From: Rhynchonema sp. JSB1_4
Lineage: Eukaryota; Nematoda; Chromadorea; Monhysterida; Xyalidae
Length of the DNA stretch: 64,000 nucleotides
Direction: 5' to 3'
Assembly (NCBI GenBank): GCA_030248065.1
Contig: JASAMV010001038.1
Coordinates: 62,001-126,000 of the forward strand
The translations under genes and the position numbers were made by a program. The notes below the pieces were generated by a model, which searched no databases, had not been told where the DNA came from, and was given only the letters and a program-made list of their open reading frames with translations. How positions within the stretch are numbered: position 1 is the first letter of the stretch; every line of letters starts with the position of its first letter. Positions 1 through 10,392 of the stretch are shown here, piece by piece.

Positions 1-3000
1 ACGCCGGAATGAGAACGTTGCGCGTTTCCCTGAACGTGTTCGCCTCGGTGTCGAAGCTGACGGCCAACATGCCGACCTGGTACTCATCAGGGACGTTGTC
101 CTGAACTTGCGCTTGCAATCATGATAAGAATTACGTTCAGGTATAAATTGGAGGAACATATGCCTTGGCTCAATACCTGTTCAATACGCCTGTAGCTTGA
201 AATTTGAATTGAAGTTGAAAAAAAGCCTGCACCTTCAATCCAACCGATGTCTGAGTGACAATCCACAAATAGCCCGTCTTCGTCAGATGATTCTTCGCAG
301 CGGCTGCCATAATCTTTTTTGTCTCATCCTTGGTCGCGTAGAGCACGAAAATCCTGATGATAATCCAGTCGCTCATGAATTTGTTTATGGATGACAGTTG
401 AAAACTAAGATAAATGCGCAAAAAACGTGTTCAGCGGTAACAATGTTCGTTCGCTATGCATATACCTCGCATCTGTTTGCGCCAGTTTCACGATGTCCCT
501 GTCGACCGTCGAGCGTTTCTTGCTCTGAACGTGCTTCAATGTCAAAGCCGACAGAATGTGTAAACTGAAAATGTCACATTTAGATCACAACGGTGAGCAG
601 AAAGCCAAAATGGAAAACGCATGGTTGTTCATGTGAACACTGGAGTTTTCTCGTCGTTGCACTTGGTTTAGACACAGGCGGGCAATACCGTATGAACGTA
701 GGCAAGCGTGACCGCAACTGAGGCAATGACATGACAAGGCACAGTCAACACATGGGGCTAATCTTGTCTGGGGACAGAGTTGGAGCACTAATTTCGCGAC
801 AGCGTAAAACTGATCATCTCTACTGATGCGCACCAACTTTTCGGCTTGTCATTGTGCTCCAGCCCCATCACAAAAATCGGTGTCTGACAAAATTTCCTGT
901 TGCCTTTCGCCATCCTCGTAGGTTAAGGTGGAGTTATACTTGTCCATTTTGGGCTTGTAGACAATGAGGACAAATTTTTGCTATGGTTATATTTTGTGAT
1001 AGAGTTGGAGCACTAATTTTGACCAGCGTAAAACTTGATCCTTTGGTGCAGGGCAAAAACTTTTACGCCGGTCGAAATTAGTGCCTCAACTCTGTCACAA
1101 AATATGATTGAAACAAAAACTTGTCCTCATTGTCTACAGGCCCAAAATGGACAAGTATAACTCCAGCTTTAGTCGTAGCGTCTGCGTTCAAAGTTGATGA
1201 TACGCATCAGTGTCCCTCCCACCTGCTATTGTCCTCCTCAGCCTTGATCAACCGATGGAAACGTTCGTGTCCGAACAGATCAGTCGTGATGACGCCGATT
1301 TTCAGCCATTTGTATCGCAGCAGAATCGACGCGATCGCGGACACTTGATGCTCGATGGACGGCGCCATTTGCACGACGTTGTACTCGCGCAGGGACTGGA
1401 CAGTGGATGTTTACCAGGGGTGGCAATAGGGGCGGGCTTTGGCCGGGCCCTGCGCGGCCCGATCCTCCAAATCTTCGGCCCGGCCCGGCCCGGCTCGAGC
1501 AAAAAGCCCAAAATCGCGGCCCGGCCTGGCCCGAGCTCGGGCCGGCCCCGATTGCGACCTCTGACGTTTACTATTGTACATAATACTGTACGTCAGTCAC
1601 ACTGGTCAGTCAATTGTGTCAGCCAGGCCTTCTATCCCACGAGTATGTATTTCTGACTGCCGGACAGTGGCAGTCGGAAAACCGTGATTTCTCATTCTGT
1701 CAGCTTATCAACCAAGCAAGCACAGCAGGGGCCCGTGCCTACGGCCCGGCTAAAGCTTCGCGCCCGCGCACGCTGGGCGATCCGAAAACCCGTTAGCATA
1801 CCCAAAGCTACGCCCGTGAAAATTGAACCGTGTCCCCGAGGGAGGGGGCCACAGACATACATACGTCTTCCTATTTTAGTAGTATAGATTATCGCGACGA
1901 ATGAAAGATTCAACAATTATGTATTTGTACTGCCTGAAGTGCAGATGTGAAATAAAAATAAGTCCTTCTTTCGTCTCGACGTGTCGCATGAAACCTGATC
2001 GAGCTCATTTACGGCAATCGTGAATTGTGAAAATAAGAAGTCCAATAGCCCTTTTGTAGTGCAGCCGCTTGTTATGTGGTCGCAACATCAGCCGACACAA
2101 AACATCACAAAATGAACACTCTGAAGGCCTGTTTATACTCTGACTACCCGGCAGCAGCAGTCAAAAATTTGTGACTGCCCGTTCGGTCAGCTCATTAACA
2201 GAGCAAGACCAGTAGACGGCAGGCAGCGGTCAATGGACAGTGTGGAACAGGCAATCACTACAAGCAATCACTGCCTTGCCGGGCACTTCTGCGTGGTAGT
2301 GACTTCTCCGGATTTTGACTTCTACTTCCCGGAAGTCAGAAGTATAAATCGACCTTAAATGTTAAATCCGTCGTTGTGCGCTCACCTGATCAGGAAATAT
2401 GCCAGCGTTGTCAGCATTCCAGGCCAACATGGGTATATTGGTGTACGAATTGAGGTACATCCAATATTGCGAGCACTCGGTGGATCGATCGAACTCTTCG
2501 ATCGCGGACGTGAAAATGATCGCCACTGGCTGCACAGAGATGAAATCTGTTTTACTCGTTGTTCTAGGTTTTGGACACAGAATTTTGTTTTGTTCGTTGT
2601 CACACGTCAGTTAAGGTGGAATGATAGTTGATCGCGTGCGACCACTTTCCCAGCGGAATGCATGCTGCTGTACTGTTTTTCGTTTTTTTTGCAATGTTCA
2701 GGGGTTTACGTATAAGGTCTCACTTGTTGAAAAAAATAAGCATGCAAAAAAGCATTTTTGTCAAATAAACATGAAGAAACCAAAAATTTGTTATTTTTGG
2801 GCGCGACCACAGCTGCGACCACTTTGACACTTGAAGTTGCGGTGGTAGCTGAAGCGTGGTGTTTGGAAGTCAACCGCTCATGGCTTTTATGAGCCTCAAA
2901 TATGTAATTCTGCGGTCGTTCGTTTAAACAGCATTAGTAATCAACACTGCAAGATTAAAATTTTGCCAAGGAAGTTGAAACATTTCAACTTCGTAAATTT

Positions 3001-6000
3001 TGGGCGCAACGACCATCTTCTGGGCGCGGCGACCGCTCCAATATTTACGTATCATACCCACTAACTTGAGAGCGTGCTGATTATGGTGTTGTTCTGAATG
3101 TTTAGTCTGTTACAAACAAGTTTGAACTGTCTCACACCCGTACTGTATGTGCAAACACATGCTGGCCGCGCCGGTAGTGGTCGCCAGCCCGACTGTAATT
3201 CCACCTTAACGTGTATGTCACGTTAATTACAGATGGCTGGTGCACCAGGTCATCGTCAGTGGAAACGGATTGTTGTGACATTTTTGTGTGTGTGTGTGCC
3301 ATACCTGTAGGATTAGCGGAGCGGTCAGTAGTTAAGAGCGGAGCGGTCTGTGGCGCTCGTTGTGCAACCCCCTTTTCGGTGGCGCTCCAAGTTTTGGGTG
3401 GCGCGCGATGTTTATCCGATTTGTTTTTGTGGCGCTCTAAGTTTTTTGCGGAGCGCCAAGTTCGATTTGGCCGTTTTGGTGGCGCCCGAAGTTTTTTGTG
3501 GCGCCCCAAGTTTTTTGTGGAGCGCCATGTTTTCGGTGGCGCGCCAGGTTCTTTTGTGGAGCGCAAAGTTTTGCTCACCAGCGCAAGTTCGCAGCGGAGC
3601 GTCAAGTTTAGGGAGCAGCATCTGGCATTATGAGGCGCTTCAAGTTTAGGGAGGAGCGCCAAGTTCATGCATGAGAGGAGCGTCAAGTTCGTTCTCTTGT
3701 GTGGAGCGCGAAGTTTGATTGCCTACAGAGACTCCCGGTGTTGTCCAAAACATGCGTGGCGCCCAAAGCTTGACCAAATGTTGCGGCCGGCAACACGAGA
3801 GGCGCCTGACGTGCCCTCGACCACACCGGTGGAGCGCTAAGTTCGCAAATACATAACTCGCTTAAAAAGGCTCCATTCAGCATTTTGAAATCGGTTCTGG
3901 AACCGACTGGTTCATGCGTGCCTTGTTGTTTGATAGTGAAAGGTATCCCGATGCCACCGCATCGCCAATACAGGAACCCAAAAAGTGACCCGATCGACCG
4001 GCGAACACCAATGACCGGGTCACCTGTGGAAGACCACCTCCTGTATATACACAAATGGCGAAACATTTTTGACTGTAATTGTGATTGAGTCAATGAATAA
4101 AAAATTACAATTGGTCGATTGAGTGAGAAAATACCGATTATATCCGGTCGCACCCGTCAACAGGAGTCATGTGGGAGGAGCCTGATGTGCACAAACATTG
4201 TGGGTGGAGCCTGATGTGCACAGCGTCGTATTTTGATCAGCACATGGGCCTTCCGCGCATTAACCTGCCATTGAGTCAACGAGAGTTTGTCTAGTGGCGC
4301 CCAAAGTTGGACCAAAAGTTGCGGCCGGCAACACGAGAGGCGCCCGACGTGCGCTCGACCACTTCGGTGGAGCGCAAAGTTCGCAGTTACATAACTCGCT
4401 TAAAAAGGCTCCTTTCAGCATTTTGAAATAAGTTCTGGAACCGACTGGTTCATGCGTGCCTTGTTGTTTAATAGTGAAAGGTATCCCGATGCTATCGCAT
4501 CGCCAATACAGGAACCCAAAAAGTGACCCGATCGACCGGCGGACACCAATGACCGGGTCACCTTTGGAAGACCACCTCCTATATATACACAAATGGCGAA
4601 ACATTTTTGACTGTTATTGTGATTGAGCGAAAGAATAAAAAATACAATTGGGCGGTTGCGTGAGAGAATACTGGCTAACTTCGGCCAACGTCAGCCATAT
4701 GGGAGGAGCCCGATGTGCACCAACATTATGGGTGGAGCCTGATGTGCACAGCTTCGTAGTTTGACCAGAATTCCGCCCTTCCATGTATTACCCTGCCATT
4801 GAGTCAACGAGAGTTTGTCTTGTGGCGCCCAAAACTTAAGCAGAATCTGACACTGTACATGAAACACACATCAGTGGAGCGCCAAGTGCAAAAAAATTTG
4901 AACTGGTTACAAAGATTATCATCATATAAATAACGAATAGTCGCTGATATTGGAGTGTATCCACTATTTTTTCGGCATCCGACTACTGCCGTCAGCCGGG
5001 TGGGGAGCGAGACGTACAAAACTGCCAGCCAGTTGAAATGGCTTCACATTATTGTTCAATACTAGTCGGGACCCGTGCCTACGGCCCGGCTACAGCGCCG
5101 CGCCCGTGCCGTCGTCCCCCCCCCCCCCCCGAAGACCCGTTAGCATACCCAAAGCTACCCGTGAAAATTGACCCGTCCGCCCTTCCGAGGGAGGGGGCCA
5201 CATACATACACACATACTACGTCTTCGTGTTTTAGTAGTATAGATGCGAGCGTTGATAATATGTTCACTAATTTGTCTTTTTCACCTCCAGTGCCAGGTC
5301 AATGCAAACGCCCGAAGGCTATGTGGCAAATCCTGTTAAACAATAAAAGCTAATGTTGCTTATATCATAACATTCATGGTACTGTCATAGTAAAACGCGT
5401 ATTGATTTTTTGAAGTGGTGATTTTAATGAGTATAATACTTTAGGGCGCCCTTGGTCATAGTGGAAAATGGCAATGGAAAACTTGGACATAGAAAAGTCT
5501 TGCAAACAACTATTATGCATGTGAAGCTGACTTAAAAATAATGAAACTTTGCCACATCATCAAGTGCTTGGACCCAAACAGGAGACCCTTTCTGTAGCGG
5601 GCATCCCCTAGGCGTGGTGAACGAATTGTTGATCCCCAATCTGACGTTGACCTCCTCAAATACCTATGATTCTGCATAGTGCATATTTCATATTCATACG
5701 TAGTGGACAGAAATGCGGATTAACTGTGCGATCCATCAATATGCAGTGTGCACTGTTTATTCTTAAACGATGCTTGTGCATTCAAAAACAATATCTTATG
5801 GAGTACATATGTAATAGGCTATGTATATGCGATTAGATAAATCCGGAATGCGGAAATTGGCGAGCAGATAAATGCGGAACGCTAAATCATGGAAGGGCGG
5901 AATTCTGGTCAAACTACGACGCTTGCACATCAGGCTCCATCCACAATGTTTGTGCACATCGGGCTCCTCCCATGTGGCTGCCGTTGGCCGAAGTTAGCCA

Positions 6001-9000
6001 GTATTCTCTCACGCAACCGCCCAATTGTATTTTTTATTCTTTCGCTCAATCACAATAACAGTCAAAAATGTTTCGCCATTTGTGTATATATAGGAGGTGG
6101 TCTTCCAAAGGCAACCCGGTCATTGCTGTCCGCCGGTCGATCGGGTCACTTTGTGGCCGGCTTGAACAAAGTCCTCCCCTGGTTGAGGCAGAAAGAAAAG
6201 AAAGAGATTCGCTCGGTGACTTTTAGTATGGTTTGGAGGGATGATCGTGGCAGAGCGGCTCGCTCAGAGTCACGAACGACCACGCGATCGGATGGCTCGT
6301 CACGCGACCCAGGAACGTCGTCACGTGACATGACAACTACGTCAACGACTGGGACGTCCAGCCGTGGAACCCGTGTCGACCGTGACCCGTCGCGTCATCG
6401 CTTCGGTGATTCGCTACGTGAACGTCCCCGTCGCCGCAGTCGTAGCGGTAGTCGAGACAGCCGTGTGAGCCGAACGTCGCAACAGGAATCGAGTCGAGGT
6501 CGCCGCACGTCGCCGGCGCCTCCACGTCGTTCACGACGTGAACAGCAAGAACAAACGTTGGTGTCTGTCACGCAGGAGGAAGCGAATCGACTACACCCCA
6601 GGGATATTGAACGTGGACCGAATGGAGAACTGTACCGTCGAGTGGATCCACGCGATCGTAGCCGCGGAACGACGCGTCGTCACTCGCCGTCGCGCTCAGT
6701 GACGCGTACATCGCCGAAACGTGGTCGTCGGAGCAGTGAACAACGTCGCTCGCGAACGCCGCCGCGACGCAGGTAGCCTGAATCGTCAAGGAAAATCCTG
6801 ATGGTGCATAATGCCACAGGTGGGGTTCTCGCAACCTCGTACATCGTTATCTCGATATCGCCTACTAACATCGTTATTTTCGCCGTTGAACGTCATGTCT
6901 TCATATTCTTCTATTTTCTTCGTCATGAACGTCTCGTTACGTCATTTTCTACTTTTGCCGATTTGTACGTCGAATTGGTCGCAAGGATCACCGGCCGTCG
7001 CAAGGACGAACGTCTGGTGGAATCCTCACATTTATATCATGTATTTGTTTTGTATCGATTCTTCTGTGTTTGTCGTGTTTGCTACTGTGTTTTGTCTTCG
7101 TTATTGTCGCCGTTATTGCCGTCATTTTATCGTAAACATTACCTCGTTATCGTAAACGTCATTTTATTCTCGTCTCGCTTCTCCGCGAGCTTTCTGAATC
7201 ATCTCTTCGTTTTCTCTCTTCGTTCTCTGTGTAAGTGTCTCTCGTAATTGTGTTGAACGCACCAAACTGGTTTCTTTTGTGTCATCTCGTTTTACTGTGT
7301 TCTTAGTGTTTCGTCGTGTTTTGTAGTTTGTGTACCGTTGGTGGTTCGCGTTAGTAGTTGTGTTTTGTGTTTGTCGTTTGCCGTTAGTTTATTCTGTGTG
7401 TGCTCTGTTCGTTTTTCTTGCTGCCGTAGTTCAGTCGTTATTTTATTTTGTGTTAAAGTCAAATTCATCGGTAGTCAACGGTAGGCATCGGTAGGCATCG
7501 GTAAGCATCGGTAAGTAGTCATCGGTAGTTCAACGCATCACAGCCCCGCATCTCCCATGTCGCGATGACTGAACTGCCGTATTCGAGCCCGTAATATTGT
7601 GCTTCGTCAACTTCGATTCAATCACCGATTTTCCCCCCCTTGGACTTTCGACGGCATAATTCATGAACTGAGGAGGGGTGGCTCGAAACGTCTTGCGCCA
7701 AAGTAGAGCCCGCCTTAAGTGGCAAGCCTGGTCCTCCTTCCCTCATGCCGTCTCAATGGTTCGATCTTCCCGTCATCATCATCAAATCCATTCCAATCTC
7801 ATCAACCCAATCCAATTCAAATTCAATTCCTCAACGATCGAACAGTGGCTCATTCTATCTCTCGTCGCCTTCAATGTTGGTCGACAGCCACAACCCCATT
7901 CTACAACCGTAATCGCCTTCCGTGTCGTAAGTATCGTGTTATTGATGTTGGCTACGAATTCTCGCGTCATCTTAAATGAACGTTTCCGTCGTCTCTACGT
8001 CCGTTTTATCGTCGGCTTCGCAGGGGCTCGCCAAACTTGGTCCGTGGGAGATGTGGCCGGCTTGAACAAAGTCCTCCCCTGGCTGAGGCAGAAAGAAAAG
8101 AAAGAGATTCGCTCGGTGACTTTTAGGTGTTCGTTTGTGTTTTTCGTGTGTGCTTTGAATTCTGTGAGACTGCGCTAACCCGTATTGGTAAACGTGATAT
8201 CGAGAATTGGCGAGGGGATCGATCTGTGGACGTGAAAGGCGTGAAACGCAACCCCGGAGTTGACCGCGCGTCACTCGGCGGGGCCTTTTGTTGAGGTTTG
8301 GATTTTGAGTGTTTTGTGCATTCGACCGTGTTTCTAGCTTAGGTGGCCGTGCCCCGTCGTCAGTCACGCCGGTCGGGCCTTACCGTGCAGTGCAAGGCCG
8401 TATCGTTGGGCGGGGAAGCCGTGTGGAGTGCCGCCTCGCCCCACGACTACAACTTTTTGGGTTCCTGTATTGGCGATGCAGTGGCATCGGGATACATTTT
8501 AGCATGAAACTACAAGGCACACATGAACCAGTCGGTTCCAGAACTGATTTCAAAATGCTGAAAAGAGCCTTTTTAAGCGAGTTATGTAATTGCGAACTTG
8601 GCGCTCCACCGAAGTGGTCGAGGGCGCCTCTCGTGTTGCCGGCCGCAACTTTTGGTCCAACTTTGGGCGCCACTAGACAAACTCTCGTTGACTCAATGGC
8701 AGGTTAATGCGCGGAAGGCCCATGTGCTGATAAAAATACGACGCTGTGCACATCAGGCTCCACCCACAATGTTTGTGCACATCAGGCTCCTCCCACATGA
8801 CTCCTGTTGACGGGTGCGACCGGATATAATCGGTATTCTCTCACTCAATCGCCCAATTGTAATTTTTTATTCATTGACTCAATCACAATAACAGTCAAAA
8901 ATGTTTCGCCATTTGTGTATATACAGGAGGTGGTCTTCCACAGGTGACCCGGTCATTGGTGTTCGCCGGTCGATCGGGTCACTTTTTGGGTTCCTGTATT

Positions 9001-10392
9001 GGCGATGCGATGGCATCGGGATACCTTTCACTATTAAACAACAAGGCACGCATGAACCAGTCGGTTCCAGAACCGATTTCAAAATGCTGAATGGAGCCTT
9101 TTTAAGCGAGTTATGTAATTGCGAACTTAGCGCTCCACCGGTGTGGTCGAGGGCACGTCAGGCGCCTCTCGTGTTGCCGGCCGCAACATTTGGTCAAGCT
9201 TTGGGCGCCACGCATGTTTTGGACAACACCGGGAGTCTCTGTAGGCAATCAAACTTCGCGCTCCACACAAGAGAACGAACTTGACGCTCCTCTCATGCAT
9301 GAACTTGGCGCTCCTCCCTAAACTTGAAGCGCCTCATAATGCCAGATGCTGCTCCCTAAACTTGACGCTCCGCTGCGAACTTGCGCTGGTGAGCAAAACT
9401 TTGCGCTCCACAAAAGAACCTGGCGCGCCACCGAAAACATGGCGCTCCACAAAAAACTTGGGGCGCCACAAAAAACTTCGGGCGCCACCAAAACGGCCAA
9501 ATCGAACTTGGCGCTCCGCAAAAAAACTTAGAGCGCCCCAAAAACAAATCGGATAAACATCGCGCGCCACCCAAAACTTGGAGCGCCACCGAAAAGGGGG
9601 TTGCACAACGAGCGCCACAGACCGCTCCGCTAATCCTACAGGTATGGTGTGTGCCCAGCAGACCCCACACAAAAGGCTTGCAACACAATGACCAACATTT
9701 CGAGCACCAACATGAACAGTTTGTTCAGCTTCTGCGAAGCCGTCTGTGCGTCAGCGTAACGTCACCGCCGGTGCATCTTGCTGTATGCGAGTTTCGACAC
9801 AACACATCACAGACACACTCTTGGGTCCAAAAATAAACACAACACTTTTAAAATTTTTCCCCCTAAATCCACCTTTTCTGGCGCAATCTTGTTGCAAATC
9901 ATCTGCGCCCATTCGTGTGGATAATAGTCCATTTCATAATCCAGCATGATCGGTTTCAATCGATAATGTTTCATGATCTCATACAGTCCGCGTTGATCCT
10001 CGTTGGTCGTATCGATCTGCGTGTTGATCGCACCCGTGTAGCCTGATTGTCAAAGGGAACAACATACATACTGTAGGTTTTTTATGGAAACAATGCACAC
10101 TTCGTGCCATATCTGCCCATAGCGCTGTCACACCAATATAAACACAGATATGGTAACCTTTTCTGCCAAAAGCGCCCGCCGGAAACATGGTCACGATCGT
10201 GATATCGTCACGTGCCAGTGCTTCCTCTGATGTTTCACTCCTCGATGCAGGATTGTGTTGCGAGGTTGTTTCGGAGTTGGTCGCCGGCTTTGTCTGGCGA
10301 CGGCCGCCCCCGATTTGAATTCCACCTTTGCGTCTCTGGGCCAGGCAGAAAGTTGCTAACAAAAGACTTACTGCCAGCGGTGGTGGTCGCAT
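1..10392 (-). CDS. GRIN2-like: NMDA-type ionotropic glutamate receptor, GluN2-like subunit (5' part, 7 exons)
   Basis: Exons on the minus strand: 10392-10158, 10042-9873, 2529-2386, 1395-1223, about 564-467, 353-233, 100-1 (continues off the window). Each has AG/GT borders and phases run 1,0,0,2,2,0; exon 5 length is uncertain by one base in my count, but flanking codons fit. Exon 1 opens with a signal peptide (MRPPPLAVSLLLATFCLAQ), so this is the start of the extracellular amino-terminal (LIVBP-like) domain. Recognisable GluN2 blocks are ITIVTMFPAGAFGRKGY (exons 1-2), IPMLAWNADNAGIF (exon 3), QMAPSIEHQVSAIASILLRY then KWLKIGVITT (exon 4), RIFVLYATKDE..GYLWIVTQTSVG (exons 5-6) and EYQVGMLAVSFDTE (exon 7). 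About 347 residues are visible. The ligand-binding core and channel lie outside the window. In the family, GluN2 pairs with GluN1 and binds glutamate at synapses. WNADN and VLYATK favour GluN2 over GluN1. Intron 2 (about 7.3 kb) hosts a large mobile element. Confidence 0.9.
925..1169. mobile_element. Hairpin MITE in GRIN2-like intron 4
   Basis: Two arms of about 110 bp read as reverse complements about a centre near 1048. The left arm runs from GGTGGAGTTATACTTGTCC and the right arm ends with GGACAAGTATAACTCCAGC. There is no ORF. The left arm contains ATTTTGACCAGCGTAAAA, which also occurs in the tandem array at 12.1-12.5 kb. This looks like a non-autonomous DNA transposon; the superfamily is not resolved. 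Confidence 0.7.
1415..1563. mobile_element. Short hAT-like MITE of the GGCCCGGCCC family (K3)
   Basis: The element is 149 bp, starts CAGGGGTGGCAATAGGGGC and ends GCCCCGATTGCGACCTCTG. It is flanked by 8-bp duplications ATGTTTAC (1407-1414) and ACGTTTAC (1564-1571), one mismatch apart. The interior is runs of GGCCCGGCCC plus AAAAGCCCAAAATCGCGGCC, shared with the copy at 54.2-54.4 kb. It sits 19 nt upstream of the splice acceptor of GRIN2-like exon 4. Confidence 0.8.
1729..1890 (+). mobile_element. SINE-like or truncated non-LTR retrotransposon 3' end, copy 1
   Basis: This segment matches 5067-5245: CCCGTGCCTACGGCCCGGCT, ACCCGTTAGCATACCCAAAG, GAGGGAGGGGGCCACA, a short CATACATA stretch and an identical tail TTTTAGTAGTATAGAT. 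A shared tail with variable 5' parts is typical of LINE/SINE copies. Clade assignment (RTE-like) is a guess. Confidence 0.5.
2124..2356. mobile_element. MITE with imperfect terminal inverted repeats
   Basis: The left end AAGGCCTGTTTATACTCTGA pairs with the right end AGAAGTATAAATCGACCTT read on the other strand. CAGTCAAAA/TTTTGACTTC pairs follow inside. No coding potential. It lies in GRIN2-like intron 3, close to the exon 3 donor at 2386. Confidence 0.55.
2611..3209. mobile_element. Element of about 600 bp with TTAAGGTGGAAT ends
   Basis: It begins TTAAGGTGGAAT at 2611 and ends ATTCCACCTTAA at 3209, a perfect 12-bp inverted repeat that includes TTAA. The interior is AT-rich with several GCGACCAC motifs and no plausible gene. 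It lies in GRIN2-like intron 2. The TTAA may be the target duplication (piggyBac-like) or part of the end. Confidence 0.55.
5067..5245 (+). mobile_element. SINE-like or truncated non-LTR retrotransposon 3' end, copy 2
   Basis: Second copy of the family at 1729-1890 with the same TTTTAGTAGTATAGAT tail. It has an expanded C run where copy 1 has GCTGGGCGATC. It lies inside the 6.3 kb inverted-repeat element, so it entered that element after the element formed. Confidence 0.5.
6085..6092 (+). promoter_or_regulatory. TATA-like box upstream of the RS-rich ORF
   Basis: TATATATA stands 136 bp before the ATG of the RS-rich ORF. The same block (TTTCGCCATTTGTGTATATA then AGGAGGTGGTCTTCC) recurs at about 8915 on the plus strand and near 4045 and 4580 on the minus strand, so every unit of the element carries the putative promoter. 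Function is inferred from position and motif only. Confidence 0.35.
6152..6226 (+). repeat. 75-bp direct repeat, copy 1 (second copy at 8052-8126)
   Basis: TGTGGCCGGCTTGAACAAAG .. GACTTTTAG occurs twice in the same orientation, with one difference seen (TTG versus CTG, both Leu). In the open frame both copies encode AGLNKVLPWLRQKEKKEIRS. The copies bracket the RS-rich ORF and about 1.3 kb of T-rich DNA. They may be a duplicated exon, a terminal direct repeat or a captured fragment. Confidence 0.6.
6228..6776 (+). CDS. Arginine/serine-rich protein, 182 aa, carried by the 6.3 kb element
   Basis: The frame is open from 5889, but the ATG at 6228 follows the 75-bp repeat and gives a product of one composition, so I chose it. 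The protein begins MVWRDDRGRAARSESRTTTR, has an SRD/STT low-complexity part, then dense RS/RR dipeptides (RRRSRSGSRDSRVSR, RRTSPAPPRRSRRE). A short ordered block of about 35 residues follows (TLVSVTQEEANRLHPRDIER, then GPNGELYRR), and a second RS block ends RRSRTPPRRR. GC-rich third positions and a clean stop support real coding. RS domains usually mark splicing or RNA-binding proteins, but no RRM is visible. It could be cargo, a nucleic-acid-binding element protein, or a captured host exon. Function unknown. Confidence 0.6.
   Translation: MVWRDDRGRAARSESRTTTRSDGSSRDPGTSSRDMTTTSTTGTSSRGTRVDRDPSRHRFGDSLRERPRRRSRSGSRDSRVSRTSQQESSRGRRTSPAPPRRSRREQQEQTLVSVTQEEANRLHPRDIERGPNGELYRRVDPRDRSRGTTRRHSPSRSVTRTSPKRGRRSSEQRRSRTPPRRR
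7466..7528 (+). repeat. Short tandem of ATCGGTAGGC-like units
   Basis: Five to six units of CATCGGTAGG/CATCGGTAAG of 10-11 bp lie head to tail with slight drift. The unit contains a splice-donor-like GGTAAG. Confidence 0.7.
8052..8126 (+). repeat. 75-bp direct repeat, copy 2
   Basis: Matches 6152-6226. The downstream sequence diverges at once (GTGTTCG here, TATGGTT there), which fits a shared exon or repeat edge at TTTTAG. Confidence 0.6.

Larger units (their letters stand above)
6777..8450 (+). other. T-rich non-coding centre of the 6.3 kb element
   Basis: After the RS-rich stop the sequence is rich in TTCGT/CGTTAT words and has no convincing gene. An ATCGGTAGGC-type tandem lies at 7466-7528. 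The 75-bp repeat recurs at 8052. An open frame at 7719-7979 (ending FSRHLK) may be coding but matches nothing I recognise. Confidence 0.5.
3299..9647. mobile_element. 6.3 kb element with ~1.2 kb terminal inverted repeats carrying an RS-rich ORF
   Basis: The left arm (about 3299-4545) and right arm (about 8451-9647) are near-identical reverse complements; the outermost bases are CCATACCTGTAGGATTAGCG and its complement. The outer 450 bp of each arm is a loose tandem of GGCGCTCC/AACTTGGCGC words. Inner parts hold repeated units of about 500 bp, and 4530-4795 is again inverted at 5885-6140. Flanks TGTGTGTG and TGTGTGCC could be a target duplication but are low-complexity. No transposase is visible. 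The ORF at 6228 and a 75-bp direct repeat lie in the middle. It is inserted in intron 2 of the GRIN2-like gene. Fold-back type is my best class. Confidence 0.75.

Noticed and set aside
3132..4604. Long minus-strand frames of 114-184 codons in the left arm, mirrored in the right arm
   Set aside because: They follow the GGCGCTCCAAGTT-type tandem and are repeated in the inverted arm; composition is repeat-driven with no protein motif.
6801..7247. 148-codon frame after the RS ORF
   Set aside because: T-rich, phenylalanine/leucine-heavy composition typical of random TTC/CTT-rich DNA; no exon signals.
6152..8126. LTR retrotransposon with 75-bp LTRs
   Set aside because: Repeats are too short, lack TG..CA ends and target duplication, and enclose no polymerase domains.
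9640..9750. An in-phase frame after a CACAG acceptor (TASQKLNKLFMLVLEMLVIV) that could follow GRIN2-like exon 2
   Set aside because: It runs into a stop inside the element's terminal repeat and does not resemble the receptor. The exon at 2529-2386 joins in phase and matches the family.
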